A DNA stretch of 64,000 nucleotides. It comes from Arsukibacterium ikkense. GTDB taxonomy: Bacteria > Pseudomonadota > Gammaproteobacteria > Enterobacterales > Alteromonadaceae. Below, piece after piece: positions 55,636 through 63,583 of this stretch; position 1 is the stretch's first letter; every line of letters begins with the position of its first letter. Both the position numbers and the translations under genes were made by a program. Under the pieces are notes generated by a model. It had not been told where the DNA came from. It searched no databases and saw only the letters and a list, made by a program, of their open reading frames with translations. The DNA is taken from NCBI RefSeq assembly GCF_000987775.1, contig NZ_LAHO01000008.1, forward strand, positions 62,001 to 126,000, read 5' to 3'.

Positions 55636-57383
55636 GGTAAGCGCTCCTCATTAGTTTGCACCGGGCTTAAGCGGTGATAGTGTTGTGGGGTAATGGGCAA
55701 ATGTGCCGGCTGCAGATAGCTGCGGTACAGGTAACGGCCAAGGTAGGGCAGCTCTTCTGACTGTGGAGCTATTGCTTTGGTTTGACGCAACTGCTGCAAA
55801 TAGGCGCTGAAGTTGGTTTGCTGCTGCGCGGCAATGTCGGCTAACTGCGTAAAATAGCCAGCAAAAAAGTCGGTACGCAGTGCCTGCGCCAGGGCCGGAA
55901 TGCTGTCGGGCAGCTCGCTTTGTAAAAAGCGCCAGGCTAGATAGGACCAGCGATAGGTCAGGTCCAGTCCGTCCTGATAGCGGGCGGCAAAAATACTGGT
56001 CAGTGCAGGCTCTTCGCCTGCCGGCGTTTCATTTAGCAAAGCGAGGGCTTTAGGGTTATGCGCGCCCACCGCAATCAGCTCAGCCAGACCTTCTGACCAC
56101 CACACTTTATGGCTGGGGAAATGGCCAAAAGCGCCGTAACTGTTATAGCGGCCGTCCAGATAATGCACATATTCATGTTGCAGATTCCACACCGCAAAGG
56201 GCTCTGCTTGCCAGAATTGCTGAAAGGCGAAAAAGCGGGCCTGATTGTGCGGATCAGACGGCTTGCCTTCAATGTACATGCCGCCATTATTGGTATGAAT
56301 ATTAAAGTAAAGAGCGCCATACAGGTTGTAGTCGCTGTAATCGTCAAACACAATCACTTCCAGCACGTTATTAAAATCATTTGCCACCGGCTGGCGGGCG
56401 CTTTGCAGCAGCTGATGAAAGGCATCGTTCTGAGCCATCATTTGCTGACAAAGCTGTTGTAGCTGCATATTGTCTATATTGTTGTAACGGATGAGCAAAC
56501 CAGCATGGCAACTATGTTGATGTGGCAATGCTTCCTCAATGTTCGGTAAGACACACCAATCGGCAAACTCCTGCTCGCAGTTGTCCCGCACCCGGAAGGA
56601 ATTTGCCAGATAACGCCAGCTAAATAGCTGTTTTTGCTCCTTTTTGTTAAGCAGCGGATGAGTCAATAATGACTGCTGCACTGCACTATCCAGCGCCTGT
56701 TGGGCTTCGGCTGGCAGTAAGATATGCTGGTAAGCCAATAACCAGAGCAGGTGCTCCAGCTGCCAGCTGCTTGCGGTGGGGATAAGCGCCAGCAGCGAGG
56801 TTTGCCAGTCCTGTTGATTCAGCGCTTTTTTTAATTCATCTTGTTGGCGGGCGGTTACCAGCAAAAAGGCTTTCGCTCTGATGGCCTCCCACCAGGCATA
56901 TTCGGCCGCTTGCTGCGCTGAAGGTAAGCGCTGACTTAGCTGGCTAAGAAATTGTAGTTGTTGGTTTTTTTGCGTAGTTTCGGCAATGGGGTAGCGATAA
57001 GTTAAGACGCTAAATTGTTCCTGCCAGCGCCAGGCTTGCACATTTTCTGTAAAAAAGCCCGGATGCTGCGCCAGGGTAATGAGCATACTCTGCATTTGTG
57101 CCAATGCCTGGGCATTCAGTTGCTCCGCAGGATGCTGATAAGAAAAGGTCCGCAGAAAAGTTAATTCCTGTTCAATATTTGGCCATTCTGTGCTTTGGCT
57201 GGCTAATTTACTGGTTATCTTCTCGATTTTATGGATTACCGTCTGCGATAAAGCATGTTTTAGGCTATCCACTTGCTGTTGAACTTCGTTTTGGTTGATA
57301 GCTTCGTTTTGGTTGAGAGCTAACACTGCCAAAGAGCAAAGTAGCGTTATGCTCAGCAAGGCTGCCGGTAAATAATATTTCAT
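55632..57383 (-). CDS. Short M9 collagenase-like peptidase without PPC domains
   Basis: A 583-residue paralogue of the 930-residue collagenase. An N-terminal hydrophobic segment (LPAALLSITLLCSLAVLAL) acts as signal peptide; the activator domain is divergent and shorter; the catalytic domain keeps H403-E404-H407 (HEYVH) and E431 (SEGLAE). It stops soon after the catalytic module, lacking PPC domains, so it may act on soluble fragments in the periplasm or at the surface rather than on fibres. No good ribosome-binding site precedes the ATG, and an intrinsic terminator lies 13 bases upstream. It is coupled to the POT gene by an ATGA overlap. Confidence 0.88.
   Translation of the reverse strand: MKYYLPAALLSITLLCSLAVLALNQNEAINQNEVQQQVDSLKHALSQTVIHKIEKITSKLASQSTEWPNIEQELTFLRTFSYQHPAEQLNAQALAQMQSMLITLAQHPGFFTENVQAWRWQEQFSVLTYRYPIAETTQKNQQLQFLSQLSQRLPSAQQAAEYAWWEAIRAKAFLLVTARQQDELKKALNQQDWQTSLLALIPTASSWQLEHLLWLLAYQHILLPAEAQQALDSAVQQSLLTHPLLNKKEQKQLFSWRYLANSFRVRDNCEQEFADWCVLPNIEEALPHQHSCHAGLLIRYNNIDNMQLQQLCQQMMAQNDAFHQLLQSARQPVANDFNNVLEVIVFDDYSDYNLYGALYFNIHTNNGGMYIEGKPSDPHNQARFFAFQQFWQAEPFAVWNLQHEYVHYLDGRYNSYGAFGHFPSHKVWWSEGLAELIAVGAHNPKALALLNETPAGEEPALTSIFAARYQDGLDLTYRWSYLAWRFLQSELPDSIPALAQALRTDFFAGYFTQLADIAAQQQTNFSAYLQQLRQTKAIAPQSEELPYLGRYLYRSYLQPAHLPITPQHYHRLSPVQTNEERLP
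57284..57316. repeat. 18-bp tandem duplication in the short collagenase gene
   Basis: The 15-mer CTTCGTTTTGGTTGA occurs at 57284-57298 and again at 57302-57316, an in-frame 18-bp period that encodes the repeated NQNE just after the signal peptide (LNQNEAINQNEV). Slippage-prone. Confidence 0.75.
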
Positions 57384-57395
57384 AGGGGTAGTCTC

Positions 57396-57426
57396 AAAAA
57401 AAGCTCCTGATTGTTAAGTCAGGAGC
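57396..57426 (-). terminator. Intrinsic terminator between the TonB receptor and the short collagenase
   Basis: 8-bp perfect stem GCTCCTGA / TCAGGAGC, 8-base loop, then seven T on the minus strand. It ends the receptor transcript, and only 12 bases separate it from the next gene in the same direction. Confidence 0.85.
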
Positions 57427-57470
57427 AAACGGCAAAAGATGAAAAAATAGCCACCTCTTGCTACCAGGAC

Positions 57471-60182
57471 CTAGAAGCTCTGGGTGTAACCCAGATACAG
57501 GGTGCGGCCATAGATGCTGTATAGGCTGCGCGAGTAACCGCCCCATTTATCAAAGCGTGGATCTTCATCAGTCAGGTTATTTACCCCGAAACTGACTTTC
57601 CCTTGCCATGGCAGCTCGAGTTGATAGGAAATATTATGGGTAACTAATGAACCGACCCTGTTGTCTATTACCCAGTTATCGTCAGTATTTAACTCTTTAT
57701 TCTTCTGCGCGCTGATATAGTTGCTGTAGTAAGTCAGGCTGTGATCACCCAGATTGTAATTGAGCGTCAGGTTGACTCGATCGGAAGGGTAACTAATACG
57801 GCCAATCTCATTTATCCCCATCTCCAACTCACCTATATTAGTGGCAACAGATTGCGAGCGTTTGAAGCGGGTGATGTGCGACAAGCCCAGATCGGCTTTA
57901 AATTCACCGATGTCAGTATTCAGGCGGCCACTTAATTTGACATCAATACCTCGTTTTTCCTCAAAACCACGGTTAGTGGTGGTGATCTTCATATTCTCCA
58001 AACGGCCGTTTGGCAGAAAACTAATAGCTGTATTGGGAAATAACTCGGAAATGGCAGGCCTTGGCTGGCCTGCCGCATCTGCTGCTTCCCATAGCTTAGC
58101 TTGACTGTAGGCGATAAGGCCTGGGCTTAGTTGACTGATAATATTATCAATTTTTAACTCCCAGAAGTCTGCGGTTAAACTGATGTTATCGTGAATGTCC
58201 CAAACTACACCGAGGTTACTGGTTTTTGAGGTTTCAGCTTTAAGTTTGTCGTTGCCACCAATATCGACATAAATACTGTCGCGCCGGGTACAGCCGGTAA
58301 TTTGTTCAGCCGCAGTATCATGGCAAAGCGGGTAGTTGGTAATGGTGTACCAGCCCTGGGTTGGCCCGCGGTACAAATCGGCAAGGGTAGGTGCACGGAA
58401 ACCTTCACCGTAAGAGGCACGTACCAGCAGGTTAGGCAGCGGGGTGTAGCGCAGCCCCAATTGTGGATTGAAAGTACCACCAAAATCACTGTAATGATCA
58501 TAACGACCGGCAATGTTAACGTCCAGTTGCTCGGTAACCGGCACGGCAAGTTCACTGTACACAGCTTTTGCAGTCCGCTCACCAGTACCACCTGCACCAC
58601 CACTACCACCGAAAATTTTTCCTGCTTTAGTCAGAGAGTCAATATCAGACATAAAGTGTTCTTTTCGTATAGCGGCGCCAACGTAAGCACTTACGCTACC
58701 TGCTGGCAATTCAAACAACTCGGTACCTGCGCCCGCGCTAAAATCAATTGCTCTTGCCTTAGAGAATTTGTCAATATTGGCAGCGGCACCGCCTGGTACT
58801 TCGGAGTCCGGATCGCGCGGGTCCCAGCCGCTGAAGCTTGCCGTGTTTTCATTATACTGTCCAATCAATCCCCGCACCGCATCGGTATACAGATAGCCGG
58901 TGCCCCAGGTAAAATTGTTATAGCGGTTTACTGTTAATGCCGACTCCCAGAAGCCCCAGGACGTATTGCCTTCGACGCTGACTAAAAAATCCAGAATATT
59001 GTCATTATGTTTAGCAACCCGATCGCCGGCGGAATCAAAGCGATAGTATATGCGATCGCCTTCATCTACCGCCCGCAGGGTATGGCCAGCAGCGGTGGTG
59101 TATGACGGCAGTGCGTGCGGAAAAATAATGGTGCCTGGCACAGGCGCCGACACATCCTTACTGCGGTTAGTCGCCCAGTAGGTTCTGGCGTGCAGTTTGA
59201 TATCTGGCGTTAATTCGCGGTTGTAAATGGCTAGAATATTGTCCTGATTGCTGCTTGATGTCATGTTAGCGGCAACGGAGTGATCATACAGACAGGCACG
59301 ATCATCCGGGTAATCTAATGAGGATACCGGACCAATAAAGGCATTTTTGCCGTCTTTATTGTAAACAGAACAATCGTCGTTCATTAAGGGTGTTTGGTAA
59401 GCCCAGGAGCCATCAGAAGATTTAACGATGGTCCGGCCCCATTCCCAGATTTTTCGCCAGTCGTCCATCAGGCCTGGATCGCCGCCCGCAACCACATAGG
59501 GCGCTTCGTACGCGCGGGATCGCATATTGATAGCGTCACGCTGTTTGTGCTCCCAGGTCATAATAAAATTGCTGTTATTGTCGCTAAAACCGGTGGTCAT
59601 CGAAAAATCGTAGCTATCGCCACCGCCGCTGCGACTGGTGGTTTCACGCCGGACGTTTAGCTGGCTGCCGTTATAATCTTTTTTCAGAATAATATTAATC
59701 ACCCCGGCCATAGCATCGGTGCCATAAATAGCAGATGCACCATCACTTAACACTTCAATGCGCTCAACCGCTGCCATTGGCAGGGTATTTAGGTTGGCTG
59801 AGCCACCGTCCATCACCGGCGATTTTGCCATACGCTGGCCATCCAGCAGCACCAGGGTGCGCTCAGAGCCGGAACCTTTCATTGATACGGTTGATTGCGA
59901 TGCCCAGGAGTTATTGGCGCCGCCACCCCAAGAGCCGAAAGAGTTAAAGTTAGATGCCCGCAGCGCATCACCGACATTGTTAAAGCCTGCAGCAATAATG
60001 CTTTGGGCGTCAATAACGGTGACAGGGCTGGCCCCTTCCATATCTACCTGTTTTAAGCGCGAGCCGGTTATCGCGATGCGCTCAACGGTTGTTGCTGATC
60101 CCTGCTGTGTTTCCTCCAGTGCCACAGCGCCGGAGGCAGAGCACAGCAGCGCTATTGCCAGAGATAATTTTGCTTGTTGCAT
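57471..60182 (-). CDS. TonB-dependent outer-membrane receptor
   Basis: A 903-residue outer-membrane transporter. Signal peptide residues 1-21 (cut near GAVALEE); plug domain about 30-160 (ERIAITGSRLKQVDMEGASPVTVIDAQSI, given in part; LDGQRM, LSDGASAIYGTDAMAGVINII); then a 22-strand barrel ending in GRTLYLGYTQSF with terminal Phe. The plug style (ITGSR at the start, SDGASAIYG) is that of the large peptide/oligomer-import group of Alteromonadales and Xanthomonads. With an operator copy in its promoter and collagenase genes next to it, I infer uptake of collagen oligopeptides. No siderophore genes are near. Confidence 0.9.
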   Translation of the reverse strand: MQQAKLSLAIALLCSASGAVALEETQQGSATTVERIAITGSRLKQVDMEGASPVTVIDAQSIIAAGFNNVGDALRASNFNSFGSWGGGANNSWASQSTVSMKGSGSERTLVLLDGQRMAKSPVMDGGSANLNTLPMAAVERIEVLSDGASAIYGTDAMAGVINIILKKDYNGSQLNVRRETTSRSGGGDSYDFSMTTGFSDNNSNFIMTWEHKQRDAINMRSRAYEAPYVVAGGDPGLMDDWRKIWEWGRTIVKSSDGSWAYQTPLMNDDCSVYNKDGKNAFIGPVSSLDYPDDRACLYDHSVAANMTSSSNQDNILAIYNRELTPDIKLHARTYWATNRSKDVSAPVPGTIIFPHALPSYTTAAGHTLRAVDEGDRIYYRFDSAGDRVAKHNDNILDFLVSVEGNTSWGFWESALTVNRYNNFTWGTGYLYTDAVRGLIGQYNENTASFSGWDPRDPDSEVPGGAAANIDKFSKARAIDFSAGAGTELFELPAGSVSAYVGAAIRKEHFMSDIDSLTKAGKIFGGSGGAGGTGERTAKAVYSELAVPVTEQLDVNIAGRYDHYSDFGGTFNPQLGLRYTPLPNLLVRASYGEGFRAPTLADLYRGPTQGWYTITNYPLCHDTAAEQITGCTRRDSIYVDIGGNDKLKAETSKTSNLGVVWDIHDNISLTADFWELKIDNIISQLSPGLIAYSQAKLWEAADAAGQPRPAISELFPNTAISFLPNGRLENMKITTTNRGFEEKRGIDVKLSGRLNTDIGEFKADLGLSHITRFKRSQSVATNIGELEMGINEIGRISYPSDRVNLTLNYNLGDHSLTYYSNYISAQKNKELNTDDNWVIDNRVGSLVTHNISYQLELPWQGKVSFGVNNLTDEDPRFDKWGGYSRSLYSIYGRTLYLGYTQSF

Positions 60183-60229
60183 AGTGTCATCCTTCTTCCT
60201 GTTATGTTTTTGTCTGAAAAAGCAGCTCT

Positions 60230-60259
60230 TTTATACCGCAATTGATATATTGTATACAA
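60230..60259 (-). promoter_or_regulatory. Promoter of the TonB receptor
   Basis: On the minus strand TTGTAT (60259-60254, -35) and TATAAA (60235-60230, -10) are separated by 18 bases. The -35 lies inside the palindromic operator, so bound regulator would block RNA polymerase. Confidence 0.6.
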
Positions 60260-60264
60260 TATAT
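60245..60264. promoter_or_regulatory. GntR-type operator before the TonB receptor
   Basis: ATATATTGTATACAATATAT, a perfect 20-base palindrome containing the exact 16-base consensus (60247-60262). It is the longest of the six sites and lies 63 bases upstream of the receptor ATG. Confidence 0.82.
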
Positions 60265-60310
60265 TTTTATGGTGACTTGCCATAAAGCTGCGAATGACTG
60301 CTGCACAAAC

Positions 60311-61540
60311 TCAGAACCTGTTGATCCGAAATGGCGTTATGTCTATGGCAGTGGCTTGCTGTTGCAAACACTGGCTGATTAACTCGGCGCTGAACGCTGC
60401 CTGTGTCAGCCCCAGATGCTGATGGCCAAAGTTGTAGTAAATACCCTGATGGCGTGGACAGGCACCCAGTACCGGTAAGGAGTCTGGCAAGGAAGGCCGG
60501 TTACCACACCAGCGGCTATTGCTATCAAGCGGCGCAAGCGGCGCTGTTAGCAAGGCGCTGGCATGGTGCTGCAGCATATCGGCCCGGCGATAATTTGCCG
60601 TCGCATTCAGCCCGGCAAATTCTGCAGTGCCGGCCAGCCTCAGGCCGCTGTGCATCGGGGTCATAATAAATTTCCGCTCGGCACTGCTAACGGGCCTGCT
60701 TAATGGCACGGCATTGACCATCAGGTGATAGCCGCGCTCAGCTTCCAGTGGCACCTTCCAGCCGAGCTGGTGGCATAACCGATGCGATGCGGCGCCAGCG
60801 GCGATCAGTAACGTGTCACAACACAGCTCACCCTGATCGGTTTGCAGCCTTTGCTGCTGGCCTTGCGGGATAATCCGCAACAGCTTATAGGGCAGATATT
60901 GTCCGCCTTGCTGGCGAAAGGTGTTAAACAACTGCTGACACAGTGCAAAAGGGTTGGCGGTATGGCCAACCTCAGTAAACTCTAGGCCACAGGCAATATT
61001 GGCGCTCAGCGCAGGTTCCAGCTGCAGTAGCTCTGCCTGGGGTAATAAGCGCACGGCAATACCGGCTTGCTGGTAGGCGGTATATTGCGCCTGCAGCTGC
61101 CTGGCGGCAGGTTGCTCTGATACCAGTAGCGCGCCTTGTTGCTGCAACAACGGCTGGGCCTGGCAATGTTGCAACAACAGTTGCCAGCTTGGCAGGCTTT
61201 GCCGGTTTAACGCCGTTAGCGCCTGCTGAATGGCCGCCCGCCGGTGGGGCGCCATATTGGCCAGGAAGCGGATAAACCACGGCATTGCCTGCAGTAAATA
61301 GCCAGCGCGAATTGACAGCGGACTGTCAGCCTTTAACAACATAGCGGGTAACTGGCGCAGCAGCGCTGGCTGGGCCAGTCCAAATACCTGCTCTGTAGCA
61401 AAGTGGCCGGCGTTGCCGAACGAGCAGCCGGTTCCAGGTTGCGCTGGGTCTAACAGGGTTACCGTAAAGCCGGCTTGTTGCAGAAATACTGCACTGCTCA
61501 GGCCAATAATACCGGCACCGACAACGATTAACTGTGACAT
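60311..61540 (-). CDS. FAD-dependent D-hydroxyproline dehydrogenase (DadA-like)
   Basis: A 409-residue flavoprotein. ATG 61540 follows GGAG; the frame extends to 61600 but that segment includes the operator. The FAD motif VVGAGIIGLSSAVFL stands at the N-terminus, with CSFGNAGHFATEQVF soon after and NFGHQHLGLTQA near the end, all typical of the DadA/D-amino-acid dehydrogenase group. With the divergent deaminase and epimerase genes, the likely reaction is cis-4-hydroxy-D-proline to 1-pyrroline-4-hydroxy-2-carboxylate, feeding electrons to the respiratory chain. A general D-amino-acid dehydrogenase is the alternative. Single-subunit form. Confidence 0.85.
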   Translation of the reverse strand: MSQLIVVGAGIIGLSSAVFLQQAGFTVTLLDPAQPGTGCSFGNAGHFATEQVFGLAQPALLRQLPAMLLKADSPLSIRAGYLLQAMPWFIRFLANMAPHRRAAIQQALTALNRQSLPSWQLLLQHCQAQPLLQQQGALLVSEQPAARQLQAQYTAYQQAGIAVRLLPQAELLQLEPALSANIACGLEFTEVGHTANPFALCQQLFNTFRQQGGQYLPYKLLRIIPQGQQQRLQTDQGELCCDTLLIAAGAASHRLCHQLGWKVPLEAERGYHLMVNAVPLSRPVSSAERKFIMTPMHSGLRLAGTAEFAGLNATANYRRADMLQHHASALLTAPLAPLDSNSRWCGNRPSLPDSLPVLGACPRHQGIYYNFGHQHLGLTQAAFSAELISQCLQQQATAIDITPFRINRF

Positions 61541-61567
61541 CAGATCTCCAAAATAACTTGATATTGT

Positions 61568-61583
61568 AGATTGTATACAATAT
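61568..61583. promoter_or_regulatory. GntR-type operator between the divergent hydroxyproline catabolic genes
   Basis: AGATTGTATACAATAT, 15 of 16 matches, set in the 95-base gap between the two divergent start codons, so one site can control both directions. For the plus strand TTGATA (61559-61564) and TATCCT (61581-61586) form a possible promoter around it. Confidence 0.8.
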
Positions 61584-61635
61584 CCTGAATCGGCAGGCAA
61601 TAACTTTCACTGAAACCCTAACAAGGAACAGACAG

Positions 61636-62562
61636 ATGATTCAGGTAAACTGGGCGGGGGTATATCCTGCTATTTCGACTCAATTCAATGCAAATGGCGG
61701 CATTAACTTTGCTGCGAATGCCGCTATGGTAGAGCAGCTTATCGCAGATGGCATCGACGGCATTATTGCGCTGGGTACTGTGGGTGAAAATGCCTCGCTG
61801 ACCACCACAGAAAAGCGGGAGTTTTTGCAGCAAACGGTAAAAACGGTGGCCGGACGTATTCCGGTGATCGCAGGCTGCACTGAGCACAGCGCCGGGCAGG
61901 CGATAGACTACGTTAAAGCCGCTGAGCAAATTGGCGTCGATGGCATCATGTTATTGCCGGCAGTGGTTTACCGCGGTACAGACAGAGAAGTGCTGGTGCA
62001 CTACCAGACGGTGGCCCGCGCTACCCGGCTTCCGATTATGCTGTACAACAACCCGGTCAGCTACGGCGTGGATATTAACCTGGAGATGACGGCCATTCTG
62101 GCTGAAGAGCCGAATATCGTTGCGATTAAAGAATCTACCACTGACACCCGCCGCATTACCGAACTGCAAAGCCGCTTTGGGCAGCGCTTTCAGATTTTTT
62201 GCGGCGTTGATGATATTGCGCTGGAGTCGGTATTGCTGGGGGCCACCGGCTGGATCTCCGGTTTAACTAACGTGTTTCCGCGCGAGTCAGTAATGTTGTT
62301 TCAGCTGGCCCGGGCTGGGCGCATTAGCGAGGCGCGCGAAATTTACCGCTGGTTTATGCCGCTGCTGCGGCTCGATACCATTCCAACGCTGGTGCAATGC
62401 ATCAAGTTGGCCGAGCAACTGCTTGGCCGCGGCAGTGAAAACGTGCGCTTACCGCGGCTAACCTTGCAAGGCGCCGAGCGCAGTTATGTGGAGCAGGTGG
62501 TGACGCAGGCGCTGCATAGCCGGCCGGATTTGGCAAAATATCAGGCCTTGCTGGCTGAATAA
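61636..62562 (+). CDS. DapA-family 1-pyrroline-4-hydroxy-2-carboxylate deaminase
   Basis: A 308-residue class-I aldolase-fold enzyme. Schiff-base Lys in NIVAIKEST, the partner Tyr in MLYNNPVSYG, and the carboxylate loop GTVGENASLTT are seen; the last replaces the GTTGE of true dihydrodipicolinate synthase. Its place between D-hydroxyproline dehydrogenase and hydroxyproline epimerase points to deamination of Pyr4H2C to 2-oxoglutarate semialdehyde. AAGGA lies nine bases before the ATG. The epimerase gene follows within 20 bases, and the aldehyde dehydrogenase after that, so these form one operon. Confidence 0.9.
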   Translation: MIQVNWAGVYPAISTQFNANGGINFAANAAMVEQLIADGIDGIIALGTVGENASLTTTEKREFLQQTVKTVAGRIPVIAGCTEHSAGQAIDYVKAAEQIGVDGIMLLPAVVYRGTDREVLVHYQTVARATRLPIMLYNNPVSYGVDINLEMTAILAEEPNIVAIKESTTDTRRITELQSRFGQRFQIFCGVDDIALESVLLGATGWISGLTNVFPRESVMLFQLARAGRISEAREIYRWFMPLLRLDTIPTLVQCIKLAEQLLGRGSENVRLPRLTLQGAERSYVEQVVTQALHSRPDLAKYQALLAE

Positions 62563-62579
62563 CGACAGTGGGGCAGGCT

Positions 62580-63581
62580 GTGTTAAAAGGAACCTATTTT
62601 TGTATTGATGCCCACACCTGTGGTAACCCGGTGCGGCTGGTAACCAGTGGCCACCCTGTGCTGCGGGGCAACAACATGAGTGAGAAACGGCTGGATTTTC
62701 TCGCCCATCACGATTGGATCCGCAAAGGTCTGATGTTTGAGCCACGCGGCCACGCCATGATGTCGGGCGCTTTTTTGTATCCGCCCTGTTCAGACAATGC
62801 GGATGCCTCGGTACTGTTTATTGAAACCAGTGGCTGCCTGCCGATGTGTGGCCATGGCACTATTGGCACCGTTACCGCCGCCATAGAAAGCGGTTTATTA
62901 ACGCCGAAAACACCGGGTGAGCTTATTCTGGATGTGCCGGCCGGGCAAATTCGCGTCAGCTACCACCAGCAGGGCGACAAAGTGCTGACGGTGAAAATTG
63001 TCAATGTGCCGTCCTATCTGGCTATCGCCGATGCGCGCATTACGGTGCCCGGGCTGGGTGAACTGAGTATAGATGTGGCTTATGGCGGGAATTTTTATGC
63101 CATTGTCGAGCCGCAGGAAAACTTTCCCGGTTTAGAGCACTGGAGTGCTGACAAGGTACTGCATTTCAGCCCGCTGCTGCGCGACGCCATTAACGCCGCT
63201 TATCAGTGTCAGCATCCGCTGGATAGCAGTATCAGTGGCATTAGCCATGTGCTGTGGACCGGTGCACCGAAAACTGCGGGCTCTGATGCCGCCAACGCGG
63301 TGTTTTATGGCGATGGCGCTATTGACCGCTCGCCCTGTGGCACGGGCACCAGTGCCCGCATGGCGCAGCGTTTTGCCCGCGGTTTATTAAAGCAGGGACA
63401 GCCCTTTGTGCACGAGAGCATCATCGGTAGCCAATTTACCGGCATGGTCGAGGCGATAACCGAAGTAGCCGGTTGCACGGCGATAATACCGTCCATTGAA
63501 GGTTGGGCCCACGTTTATGGTTATAACCAGATCCGCATCGACGATGCCGATCCCTACGCCGCAGGCTTTTTAGTGAGGTAA
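62580..63581 (+). CDS. 4-hydroxyproline 2-epimerase
   Basis: A 333-residue member of the proline racemase family. Both catalytic cysteines are present: C90 in CLPMCGHGTIG and C253 in DRSPCGTGTSA, so it is an epimerase/racemase and not a trans-3-hydroxyproline dehydratase, which has Thr at the second place. It would invert trans-4-hydroxy-L-proline to cis-4-hydroxy-D-proline. GTG 62580 is used; GTG 62568 is an alternative, with no better ribosome-binding site. The pathway neighbours support hydroxyproline rather than proline as substrate. Confidence 0.92.
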   Translation: MLKGTYFCIDAHTCGNPVRLVTSGHPVLRGNNMSEKRLDFLAHHDWIRKGLMFEPRGHAMMSGAFLYPPCSDNADASVLFIETSGCLPMCGHGTIGTVTAAIESGLLTPKTPGELILDVPAGQIRVSYHQQGDKVLTVKIVNVPSYLAIADARITVPGLGELSIDVAYGGNFYAIVEPQENFPGLEHWSADKVLHFSPLLRDAINAAYQCQHPLDSSISGISHVLWTGAPKTAGSDAANAVFYGDGAIDRSPCGTGTSARMAQRFARGLLKQGQPFVHESIIGSQFTGMVEAITEVAGCTAIIPSIEGWAHVYGYNQIRIDDADPYAAGFLVR

Positions 63582-63583
63582 TT

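Noticed and set aside
58302..58937. Plus-strand open frame (211 codons) inside the TonB receptor gene
   Set aside because: The receptor frame is intact with plug and barrel features; the opposite frame shows no start signal or domain.
61541..61600. N-terminal extension of the FAD dehydrogenase from 61600
   Set aside because: It covers the operator; ATG 61540 has a GGAG site and begins right at the FAD-binding strand.
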